Part shown: positions 1 through 5,886 of the stretch, piece by piece | How positions within the stretch are numbered: the first letter of the stretch is position 1 | Layout: each line of letters begins with the position of its first letter | NCBI GenBank assembly: GCA_027293665.1 | Contig: JAPUFN010000265.1 | Span: 1 to 5,886, forward strand | Source: Gammaproteobacteria bacterium | Lineage (GTDB): Bacteria > Pseudomonadota > Gammaproteobacteria > Pseudomonadales > Azotimanducaceae | DNA length: 5,886 nt | Direction of reading: 5' to 3' | Made by a program: the position numbers and the translations under genes | Notes under the pieces: generated by a model | The model's input: the letters and a program-made list of their open reading frames with translations, nothing else | The model's database searches: none | Told to the model about the DNA's origin: nothing

Positions 1-458
1 GCGACGACGACATCGATGTAGCCATCGCCGTTCACGTCAGCAAGAGCAACATCCTCGGCGGCCGCGGCTTCAGGACCGGAGGCCAGCGTTGTCAGGTGCC
101 AGCGTTGTGGATCAGCCGTACCCCAGGCGATTCGTACATGTCCGATCGGCCTGCCATCGTAGACCGTGTCGGATTCGTGGACAGACACGATGTCTTCGAA
201 ACCGTCGTTGTCGAGATCCGCCATGGCGAGTCCGTCGCTGCCACTCAGATCGGCGACACCCAGCGTAGGGTCGTCGATGATGTGCTCGCGCCAGGAAATG
301 TAGCGGCCGTCTGCAGCGACAGCTCGTGTAGCCTGATCGGCGATCGCCGGTCGATTCACCGGCGCGCGATCGACCGCACTCGCACCAGCCTCGGCAGCGC
401 AGTTGAACGAACCCGAAAGCAGGCTCGCCAGCACTAATAGATACGTTGAAGAACGCAA
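1..458 (-). CDS. Exported FG-GAP/VCBS-repeat beta-propeller protein (N-terminal part, runs off left edge)
   Basis: The 152 complete codons in the window begin with a probable signal peptide (Arg2, then hydrophobic residues 6-18, with likely cleavage after the CAAEA stretch near residue 24). Two repeats with the calcium-binding signature of FG-GAP/VCBS propeller blades follow: DLDNDGFEDIV at residues 81-91 and DVNGDGYIDVVV at 141-152. Proteins of this family fold as beta-propellers outside the cytoplasm and usually bind ligands or serve as scaffolds. No catalytic role can be assigned. The start is TTG at 458, chosen because a good ribosome binding site lies 8 bases upstream and because it gives a complete signal peptide; the next candidate, GTG at 434, would lack the basic N-terminus and a binding site. 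Cys20 sits in SFNC, a poor lipobox, so a lipoprotein is unlikely. The gene begins 4 bases after the stop of the CotH-like gene, so the two are probably co-transcribed. The C-terminus is outside the window. Confidence 0.85.
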   Translation of the reverse strand, partial: MRSSTYLLVLASLLSGSFNCAAEAGASAVDRAPVNRPAIADQATRAVAADGRYISWREHIIDDPTLGVADLSGSDGLAMADLDNDGFEDIVSVHESDTVYDGRPIGHVRIAWGTADPQRWHLTTLASGPEAAAAEDVALADVNGDGYIDVVV

Positions 459-462
459 GTCC

Positions 463-1533
463 TCAGTCCTTTTTACAGCGCCGCAGCAGGCGGCGCTCCA
501 CGGCCGCGGGGTCGTTTATCACCGCGTAGAACTCCTCCAGATAAGCGAGTGTCGAGACGCGCTCACGCTCCTTCAATCCAGGTGCGTCTCGATAGAGCGC
601 CTGGATTGCAGCACGCTTCTCGCGAAACACCTCCAGCGTATCGGCGAGCGTTTCCTGAGTGTGACAAAGCCCGCCATAGCGCCTGTTCCGGACGCTTCTG
701 TTGGGCGGTTTCGGCACGGCGTAAGGTGCATTGACGATGCCGGCGAAATCGAAATCGTACGGTAGCGGTATCACCCAGTCATCCGCGAACAGCGGTTTGG
801 AATTGTGGCAGCAGTTCGAATTGGTTTCCGGCCAGAGCAGCGAGAAATCCTCATTACCGATCAGGTACTGAAACACCGCGACTCGGTTGGCAGCCGCGGA
901 ATTCAGCATCTTGATGTTGATCCCGCCATCAGCTTCGATCGCAACGGCGTCGTTGCGCGCAGCTACGGATTTCCAGTGTTCCAGCAGGAATCCGCGGCGG
1001 GTCACCAGTGAGTGTCCGTTTGGTCGAACGTAGTTGATTTGCGCAAGGCGCACCTGGTGACTGTAGTCCGTGAGCAGGTTGTACACCCGATAGGCCAGAT
1101 ATTCCTGCAACACCAGCTGGTCAAAGCTGTCCCGGTCCTGGCAGTGGGTTACGAGCTTCAGTGATCGCTGACCCTGGAAAATCGTGCCCTCTACGTCTGC
1201 GGCAGAAAAGCGCAGCCGTAACGGAGGAAAGTCACAGATGTCTTTGCGGCGGCGTGTTTTACCACGGGTTCGGATTTCCAGCGGTATCACCAGGTCATCC
1301 GCTTGAACCCGCAGGATGCCGGGGTGGTACTCACTTTCCCCCACGCGATCATGGATCAGATGGTGAAATGGGGCTTCGATCTCGAGCGCAATCGGCGCAT
1401 GATCGTCGAACAGGAGCCCTGGTACGGCTGCCACGGCGAGCCCAACACCCTGGAGCCAGAAGAGAAATCCAGCGAACAGCACAACCAGCAAGCGCAATGG
1501 TGGCACTTGACCAAACTCAGCAGGCATGCGCAT
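463..1533 (-). CDS. Exported uncharacterised protein with CotH-kinase-like C-terminal half
   Basis: This is a 356-residue protein from the ATG at 1533. A hydrophobic stretch at residues 13-36 (LRLLVVLFAGFLFWLQ onward) is a signal peptide or N-terminal anchor, so the rest is probably periplasmic. Landmarks in order are EIRTRGK at 86-92, CDFPPLRLRF at 100-109, LKLVTHC at 125-131, a helix-rich LQEYLAYRVYNLLTDYS at 142-158, GNEDF at 226-230, CCHNSKPLF at 241-249, and IPLPYDFDFAG at 255-265. The series 'GN-x-D, then HN, then P-x-D-x-D' has the order and spacing of the catalytic and metal-binding loops of CotH-type atypical kinases, which would make Asp229 catalytic and Asp260/Asp262 metal ligands. 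I recognise the sequence style as a conserved bacterial hypothetical family, but the kinase activity is inference. The frame is open up to an ATG at 1641, but that start would put 36 polar residues before the signal sequence. ATG 1527 is an equally good start; neither has a clear ribosome binding site. The gene is followed after 4 bases by the propeller gene. Confidence 0.8.
   Translation of the reverse strand: MRMPAEFGQVPPLRLLVVLFAGFLFWLQGVGLAVAAVPGLLFDDHAPIALEIEAPFHHLIHDRVGESEYHPGILRVQADDLVIPLEIRTRGKTRRRKDICDFPPLRLRFSAADVEGTIFQGQRSLKLVTHCQDRDSFDQLVLQEYLAYRVYNLLTDYSHQVRLAQINYVRPNGHSLVTRRGFLLEHWKSVAARNDAVAIEADGGINIKMLNSAAANRVAVFQYLIGNEDFSLLWPETNSNCCHNSKPLFADDWVIPLPYDFDFAGIVNAPYAVPKPPNRSVRNRRYGGLCHTQETLADTLEVFREKRAAIQALYRDAPGLKERERVSTLAYLEEFYAVINDPAAVERRLLRRCKKD
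467..472 (-). promoter_or_regulatory. Ribosome binding site for the TTG-started propeller gene
   Basis: Reading the minus strand, AAAGGA lies 8 bases before the TTG at 458 and inside the last codons of the upstream gene. It decides the start of the propeller gene and suggests translational coupling to the CotH-like gene. Confidence 0.6.
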
Positions 1534-1544
1534 CGAGCGCCATG

Positions 1545-1550
1545 TACAAT
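1545..1550 (+). promoter_or_regulatory. Probable -10 box of the small plus-strand gene
   Basis: TACAAT matches the sigma-70 consensus at five of six positions, directly preceded by TG. It lies 28 bases before the ATG at 1579, which would give a leader of about 20 bases. No convincing -35 is present at 16-18 bases; a TTGACC at 1507-1512 is too far away (32 bases). Its position in the 45-base divergent gap fits promoter use. Confidence 0.4.
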
Positions 1551-1564
1551 TAGGACGCTTGGAT

Positions 1565-1570
1565 AAGGGG
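1565..1570 (+). promoter_or_regulatory. Ribosome binding site of the small plus-strand gene
   Basis: AAGGGG lies 8 bases before the ATG at 1579, a good spacing. It supports this start and shows that the short reading frame is a real gene. Confidence 0.6.
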
Positions 1571-1578
1571 AAGCCAGT

Positions 1579-1902
1579 ATGAACCACATCGACCAGACGT
1601 TCGAGAACGATCGCATCGAACTCCACGGCAATTCGTATCATGGTTGCACGTTCAACAACTGTCAGCTCGTCTACGACGGCGACCGGTCACCAACGTTCAA
1701 GGACAACAAATTTGTCGACACTGTCTTCGTCTTCACTGGAGCCGCAGTGCGCACACTTTATCTGCTGGGTAACATTTATCAGGCTGGCACCGGCGGCCAT
1801 GAAGTGGTTGATAAGTTCTTCAACGACATCCGTGAAGGCGCAATCCATGGTCATGAAGTAACGACGATCGCACCACACACTGTGGATCACAGCCTGGCCT
1901 GA
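1579..1902 (+). CDS. Small conserved hypothetical protein, 107 aa, pentapeptide-like N-terminus
   Basis: The product has no signal peptide or membrane segment and is probably cytoplasmic. Residues 13-52 alternate hydrophobic and small polar residues with paired turns (ELHGNSYHGCTFNNCQLVY at 14-32, then PTFKDNKFVDTVFVF at 38-52). This resembles two or three coils of a pentapeptide-repeat or right-handed beta-helix strand. A probable helix follows (FTGAAVRTLYLLGNIY, 52-67), then a Gly-rich turn (GTGG, 70-73) and a second helix (HEVVDKFFNDIRE, 74-86). The tail at 87-107 is His-rich. I recognise this arrangement, 'CTF-x-NC ... FTGAA-x-RTL ... GG-x-x-VV', as a recurring uncharacterised proteobacterial family, but no function is known to me. 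The gene stands alone. It is divergent from the CotH-like gene and convergent with the peptidase gene, with only 21 bases before that gene's stop and no visible hairpin terminator. Confidence 0.8.
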   Translation: MNHIDQTFENDRIELHGNSYHGCTFNNCQLVYDGDRSPTFKDNKFVDTVFVFTGAAVRTLYLLGNIYQAGTGGHEVVDKFFNDIREGAIHGHEVTTIAPHTVDHSLA

Positions 1903-1923
1903 GTCTCTGACCCTGAAAGCGGA

Positions 1924-4146
1924 TCAGTTGCCGTAGCTTTCTGGTAACTCCAATCCTGTGTGTTCAGCGAGGAATCCCAGACGATCCGCCACCTCTTCGA
2001 TGATTTTGTCGGTTGGCTTGCCTGAGCCATGTCCAGCTCTCGTCTCGATACGAATCAGCTTTGGCTTGCTCCCGGTATCTGCAGCGTGTAATGCAGCTGC
2101 GTACTTGAAACTATGGCCGGGAACGACGCGGTCATCAGTATCCGCTGTCGTGATCAGTACCGCTGGGTAGTCAACGCCTCCGCGAACGTTGTGGTAAGGC
2201 GAAAACGCATAGTTGTTTCTGAAATCGACCTCGTTCTCCGATGGGCTGCCGTAGTCATCGCGCCAGAAACGACCAGCGGTAAACTGATCGAAACGTAACA
2301 TATCCATTACCCCGACCGCCGGCAGTGCTACCGCGAAAAGATCAGGACGCTGATTCGTCACGGCACCCACGAGCAGGCCGCCATTTGACCCCCCGAAAAT
2401 ACCCAACTGCTCCGTCGTCGTGTATCCCTCTTCAATCAGGTGTTCGGCTGCAGCAATAAAGTCATCAAATACATTCTGTTTGTTGAGCAGCCGTCCGGCT
2501 TCGTGCCAGGCTTTGCCGTATTCGCCGCCACCGCGCAGATTAGCCACCGCATACACGCCACCCATTTCCATCCACGCGAATGCTGACAGTGAGAATCCCG
2601 GGCGTAACGAAATGTTGAACCCGCCATAGCCATACAGCAGAGTGGGTACCGGACGAGTCAGATCCAGATCAACCCGGTGGCTTACGAACATAGGCACCGT
2701 CGTGCCGTCAGCCGATTTAAAAAATAGCTGCTTGACGACGTAGGCAGAAGGATCGAACGGGGTCGCCGGCCGTCGCAATATTTCACTCGTGTCAGCAAGC
2801 GTGTCATAACGATAAATGGTGGTAGGTTCGTTGTAGCTCGAAAACGTATAAAAGGTCTCACTATTTTCCGGCCGGCCTTCAAATCCAAATGCGCTGCCAA
2901 TTCCGGGTAGCACAATCGGACTCAATTCTTCCCCGGTCAGTTCAAATCGCCGCACAACTGATTTCACCTCCTCGAGGTACTCCGCGATCAGCACACCACC
3001 GACGACACTGGCATCCACCAGCAGGTGGTCGGACTCGGCAACCACTTCCCGCCAGTTGGCCTCGGCCGGTGCATCGAGATCGATGGCCACGATCCGCTTG
3101 AGCGGTGCATGCCTGTCGGTAACCGCATATAGGATTCGCTCTTCAGCCGCAAATATTGCGAACTCATTTTCGAAACCAACGATGATCATTGCAGGTGCAG
3201 ACTCATCGCTTGCAAGATCCTGAACAGCAATTTCGTAGCGCGCGTCCGTGCCTCGCGACATGGTGACGACGAGAAAACGTTCGGCCGCGACATACGCACG
3301 CACCGAAATAGCGGGATCATCTGCACGCGCATAGATCAACTTGTCACGGTCCTGCGGCGTTCCCACTTCGTGAAAGTAAAGCGCTTGATCGTAGTTTGCA
3401 GCCTGAAACGTCGCGGATTCTTCCGGCGCGGGATAACGCGAGTAGTAGAATCCTGAATCAGCAGGTGCCCAGGCGAGCCCAGAGAACTTCACCCACTCGA
3501 TAGTGTCGGCAAGCGTTTTGCCAGTGACGGTGTTCAGGATCTTGAGCGTGCGCCAATCAGAGCCGCCATCCTGAATGGCGTAAAGTACCAGCGAACCATC
3601 GTGGCTTGGCACATAGCTGGCAAGCGCCGTCGCACCATCTGCAGACCAGGTGTTCGGATCGAGGAGAAGTTCTGCTGGTGCGTCGAGCGAGTTCTGCACG
3701 TAAAGCACGAACTGGTTTTGCAGGCCATCATTGCGGCGGAAGAAATAGCGGCCCCCTTCGCGGAACGGCAACGTGAATTTTTCGTAGTTCCATAAGTCCG
3801 TGAGTCGATCCTTGATGCGGTAACGATCTTCGAGAGTGTCCAGGTACTCGAAAGTGACAATATTCTGAGCTGCTACCCAGTCCGCAACCTGGGTCGATTC
3901 GCGTGCTTCAGTTTCGAGCCAGCGGTAGGGATCACTTACGGACTCACCAAAATAAATATCGGTCTGAGGGCTGACTCGAGTCACCGGATAGGCCAACGAA
4001 CCGGTCGGGCCGGAGGCGGCGGAAGTCGGGGCATCTGAGTCGCCAAACTGCAGGGATAGCCAACCCACAGCCACGAGTGCGAGGATCGCGATCGCAACAA
4101 TCTGCGTGCTACGACCCCTGCCCAGTTCGTGTATGGGCCTTCGCAT
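1924..4146 (-). CDS. Membrane-anchored prolyl oligopeptidase (serine peptidase family S9A)
   Basis: This enzyme class cuts short peptides after proline, with a beta-propeller gating access to an alpha/beta-hydrolase active site. Numbered from the ATG at 4146 (740 residues), a basic N-terminus is followed by a hydrophobic segment at about 15-33, a signal anchor or uncleaved signal. The peptidase core starts at YPVTR (53) with the family signature DPYRWLE (72-78). The propeller spans roughly 120-450 and the hydrolase domain about 464-740. Catalytic residues by alignment to porcine prolyl oligopeptidase are Ser587 in GGSNGG, Asp671 in DTDDRVV and His706 in AGHGSGKP. Tyr507 (GYGGFN, oxyanion site), Asn588 and the substrate-binding Arg673 are also kept. 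The Asn after the catalytic Ser argues against oligopeptidase B, which typically has Ala there. Without the anchor the length matches the usual 700 or so residues. Other in-frame starts are ATG 4182 and GTG 4197; 4146 is preferred because AGGA lies 3 bases upstream and the basic-hydrophobic N-terminus is then compact. The periplasmic location is inferred. Confidence 0.95.
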   Translation of the reverse strand: MRRPIHELGRGRSTQIVAIAILALVAVGWLSLQFGDSDAPTSAASGPTGSLAYPVTRVSPQTDIYFGESVSDPYRWLETEARESTQVADWVAAQNIVTFEYLDTLEDRYRIKDRLTDLWNYEKFTLPFREGGRYFFRRNDGLQNQFVLYVQNSLDAPAELLLDPNTWSADGATALASYVPSHDGSLVLYAIQDGGSDWRTLKILNTVTGKTLADTIEWVKFSGLAWAPADSGFYYSRYPAPEESATFQAANYDQALYFHEVGTPQDRDKLIYARADDPAISVRAYVAAERFLVVTMSRGTDARYEIAVQDLASDESAPAMIIVGFENEFAIFAAEERILYAVTDRHAPLKRIVAIDLDAPAEANWREVVAESDHLLVDASVVGGVLIAEYLEEVKSVVRRFELTGEELSPIVLPGIGSAFGFEGRPENSETFYTFSSYNEPTTIYRYDTLADTSEILRRPATPFDPSAYVVKQLFFKSADGTTVPMFVSHRVDLDLTRPVPTLLYGYGGFNISLRPGFSLSAFAWMEMGGVYAVANLRGGGEYGKAWHEAGRLLNKQNVFDDFIAAAEHLIEEGYTTTEQLGIFGGSNGGLLVGAVTNQRPDLFAVALPAVGVMDMLRFDQFTAGRFWRDDYGSPSENEVDFRNNYAFSPYHNVRGGVDYPAVLITTADTDDRVVPGHSFKYAAALHAADTGSKPKLIRIETRAGHGSGKPTDKIIEEVADRLGFLAEHTGLELPESYGN

Positions 4147-4239
4147 CGGTCCTGAGTCCCCAAGTGTTAAGCGCCGCGACATCCTACCGCGCTGCACAGA
4201 TTACACAAACACAGCCCCAGGGAAGATGACGCAGAGCGG

Positions 4240-4310
4240 GCCCGGGTGTTCTGCTGAGACGGATGCTGCCTTTCGGCAGGGTAGATTCCGCCTGATCCGC
4301 TCACCCGGGC
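4240..4310. repeat. Nested inverted repeat in divergent spacer
   Basis: A perfect 9-base inverted pair (GCCCGGGTG at 4240-4248 and CACCCGGGC at 4302-4310) encloses a 5-base pair (CGGAT at 4260-4264 and ATCCG at 4295-4299). That pair encloses a hairpin (CTGCC at 4266-4270, loop TTTC, GGCAG at 4275-4279). No T-tract follows on either strand, so it does not look like a simple terminator. It lies between two genes reading outward, so it could be a structured leader of the peptidase mRNA, a protein-binding site, or a remnant of an intergenic repeat family. The spacer 4147-4435 otherwise shows no open gene. Confidence 0.45.
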
Positions 4311-4392
4311 GCCCAATACCGCCAGCCAGGCGCAAAATCGCTCCCGAACGTGCCACAGTTCCCGCTTTTTCTCGTTCGAACTCCGTAATCTA

Positions 4393-4400
4393 TTGATAAT
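4393..4400 (+). promoter_or_regulatory. Possible promoter core of the OmpA-domain gene
   Basis: TTGATAAT lies in a short AT-rich patch of an otherwise GC-rich spacer. GATAAT (4395-4400) could be a -10 box giving a leader of about 29 bases, with a weak ribosome binding site GGA at 4424-4426. No good -35 is seen at 17 bases. Read instead as a -35, TTGATA would be paired with a poor TATTTC at 4416 and leave almost no leader. Confidence 0.3.
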
Positions 4401-4435
4401 TCAGGGAATAACCAATATTTCACGGACGAACCACC

Positions 4436-5886
4436 ATGCGCCAGAGAATCTTCACCTTAGCCATCGCCACGCTGTTATTGCTGCCCGTCGCCACCCAGGC
4501 CGGACTGACAAGCATGCGCGGCCCACTTTTCGAATCAACGGATGATGCCCGCACCGCGGCCGAATCGGTCGATGCCGAGCTACTCGCACCGCTCAGTTAC
4601 GGCGAAGCGATGAGCTACTACGAGCGAGCCGAGGCCACATTCAAGCGCGCCGGCAGCGTCGATTCCATACGGCGTTCCCTCCACAAAGCCGAGGAGCGTT
4701 TCGATAAGGCGACTGAAGCTGCTGAGATTGCCGTGACGGCGTTGGACACAATGATCCAGGCGCGCAAAGATGCCTTTTCCAGCGAAGCTCCTGAATACTC
4801 AGCCGACAACTGGTACAAAGGCGAAACTGCATTCTCCGAAGCGACCCGTCGGCTGGAACGAGGCAGCATCAAATTCGCCCAGCGTTACGCGAGTAAGGCA
4901 GAAGAGTCATATCGCGCAGCTGAACTCGCTGCAATCAAAGCCAACTACCTGAGTGAAACCAAACAATTATTGAAACAAGCCGAAAAACTGCGAGCGGCCC
5001 GCTACGCACCGATGTCGCTGAACAACGCCCGTATTCTGCTTGAAACCGCCGAATCAGAACTCAACTCCAATCGTTACGATACCGATCGGCCAAGACTTCT
5101 GGCGCTGGATGCGAAGCACAACGCACTGCATGCAATCTATATCTCGAAACTAGAAAAGAGAATTCGTGATCGCACGACCAACGTCGAAGCAGTGCTGCTC
5201 GAGTGGGAAGCATCGATCAGCCGAATTGGTGATGTGCTGGATAAGCCCGTTTATTTTGATGACGGCGAGAAGGTGGCCATCGAAGAGCTACTGGCAGGTA
5301 TTGGCGAGTTGCGACGGGACAAGGCTGTGCTCGATCAGGACCTCAACGATAGCGAAGCTCATGTCGCAGTTCTGAACACGCAGGTCACCAGGATGCAGAC
5401 GATGATCGAGGAAGTGAGCGCTCTGCAGGAAGAACGGGAACTCATGGACCAGAATTTCGACGACCAGGAAGCCCAGGTCACACTGCTCAACGCACGCCTT
5501 GCGAAAATGCAGGAACTGCTGGGTGGCGGCAATCAGACGATTGAGGAATTGGAGACGCTGCTGGAGCAACAGGCGCGTCACCGCGAACGATTCGCCAGAG
5601 TCGAAACTCTCTTCCATCCACAGCAAGCTGCAGTGTTCCGGCAAGGCGATACTGTGATCATTCGGATGATAGGGTTGAACTTCGATAGCGGCGTGGCCCA
5701 ACTGAAATCTGAACATGCCGCCATGCTGCGAATCCTGGAACAGGCAATCGGCGAATTTCCGGAGAGCCGGGTGGTGGTAGAAGGTCACACAGATGCATTC
5801 GGTTCCGACGCACAGAATCTCAGCCTGTCACAATCTCGCGCAGAGTCAGTCGTGCGGCATCTGCTGGCATCGATGGCAATATCACC
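4436..5886 (+). CDS. Secreted OmpA-family protein with helical repeats and coiled-coil stalk (C-terminus cut by right edge)
   Basis: The 483 complete codons begin with a clear signal peptide (RQR, hydrophobic core 6-18, cleavage near ATQA-GL at 22/23). Residues 47-235 hold three diverged, all-helical repeats of about 55-65 residues, each opening with an AP motif (51, 118 and 191) and closing in an Ala/Glu-rich helix, similar in style to DUF4398-type regions. Residues 285-395 form a long charged coiled coil with Leu/Met heptads. From about 405 an OmpA C-terminal domain begins (NFDSGVAQL, 415-423, then VVVEGHTDAFG, 446-456). Asp453 and Arg468 sit 15 residues apart, as do the two residues that hold diaminopimelate in E. 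coli OmpA (Asp241 and Arg256), so peptidoglycan binding is likely. There is no lipobox and no N-terminal beta-barrel, so this is a periplasmic cell-wall-bound protein rather than a porin. Roughly the last 20-50 residues lie outside. The ribosome binding site is weak. The reading frame remains open to the edge. Confidence 0.93.
   Translation, partial: MRQRIFTLAIATLLLLPVATQAGLTSMRGPLFESTDDARTAAESVDAELLAPLSYGEAMSYYERAEATFKRAGSVDSIRRSLHKAEERFDKATEAAEIAVTALDTMIQARKDAFSSEAPEYSADNWYKGETAFSEATRRLERGSIKFAQRYASKAEESYRAAELAAIKANYLSETKQLLKQAEKLRAARYAPMSLNNARILLETAESELNSNRYDTDRPRLLALDAKHNALHAIYISKLEKRIRDRTTNVEAVLLEWEASISRIGDVLDKPVYFDDGEKVAIEELLAGIGELRRDKAVLDQDLNDSEAHVAVLNTQVTRMQTMIEEVSALQEERELMDQNFDDQEAQVTLLNARLAKMQELLGGGNQTIEELETLLEQQARHRERFARVETLFHPQQAAVFRQGDTVIIRMIGLNFDSGVAQLKSEHAAMLRILEQAIGEFPESRVVVEGHTDAFGSDAQNLSLSQSRAESVVRHLLASMAIS

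Noticed and set aside
390..410. Lipoprotein attachment site in the propeller protein (Cys20)
   Set aside because: The residues before the Cys are Ser-Phe-Asn, which do not fit the lipobox pattern of Leu, then Ala/Ser, then Gly/Ala.
403..765. Plus-strand 120-codon reading frame across the junction of the two minus-strand genes
   Set aside because: It is antisense to two supported coding regions, has no ribosome binding site and no recognisable domain.
1161..1566. Plus-strand reading frames opposite the N-terminal part of the CotH-like gene
   Set aside because: They are shadows of a coding region that carries a signal sequence and conserved motifs on the other strand.
1534..1641. Upstream extension of the CotH-like gene to an ATG at 1641
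   Set aside because: It would add 36 residues before the signal sequence, overlap the plus-strand gene by 63 bases, and has no ribosome binding site.
1903..1923. Bidirectional terminator between the convergent genes
   Set aside because: The 21-base gap contains no inverted repeat or T-tract that would form an intrinsic terminator; termination there may depend on Rho or lie within the coding ends.
4265..4280. Intrinsic terminator hairpin in the spacer
   Set aside because: The stem is only five pairs and no run of T follows on either strand; both flanking genes read away from it, so no transcript needs to end here.
4106..4396. Plus-strand 96-codon reading frame over the start of the peptidase gene and the spacer
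   Set aside because: It has no ribosome binding site, a Pro/Arg-rich random-looking product, and partly overlaps the peptidase N-terminus.
5288..5788. 166-codon minus-strand reading frame inside the OmpA-domain gene
   Set aside because: It is antisense to a clear coiled-coil and OmpA coding region, has no family motifs, and its His/Gln/Leu-rich composition is the mirror of the sense Glu/Gln/Leu codons.

Overview
The window looks like a stretch of chromosome from a Gram-negative bacterium, most likely a gammaproteobacterium, possibly marine or uncultured. This rests on the moderately high GC content, an OmpA-type peptidoglycan-binding envelope protein, exported proteins with Gram-negative signal sequences, and recognisable proteobacterial hypothetical families. 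The genus cannot be named from this sequence. There are no tRNA or rRNA genes, insertion sequences, CRISPR arrays or phage genes.

Layout. Positions 1-1533 hold two minus-strand genes in a tight pair. The upstream one (1533 to 463) encodes an exported, uncharacterised protein whose C-terminal half resembles the CotH-type atypical kinases. Four bases after its stop, a TTG codon at 458 starts an exported FG-GAP/VCBS beta-propeller protein that runs off the left edge. A 45-base divergent gap (1534-1578) separates this pair from a small plus-strand gene (1579-1902) for a 107-residue uncharacterised, probably cytoplasmic protein. That gene meets, tail to tail with 21 bases between, a long minus-strand gene (4146 to 1924) for a membrane-anchored prolyl oligopeptidase with a complete catalytic triad. 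A 289-base divergent spacer (4147-4435) contains a nested inverted repeat. A plus-strand gene then starts at 4436 and runs off the right edge. It encodes a secreted protein with three helical repeats, a coiled-coil stalk and a C-terminal OmpA domain.

How the genes relate. Four of the five products carry export or membrane signals, so this is an envelope/periplasm neighbourhood. Only the kinase-like and beta-propeller pair is close enough to be called an operon. The peptidase and OmpA genes share only a divergent control region, and nothing here shows that they act together. The least described content is the CotH-like/propeller pair. The small protein and the nested inverted repeat are secondary points of interest.
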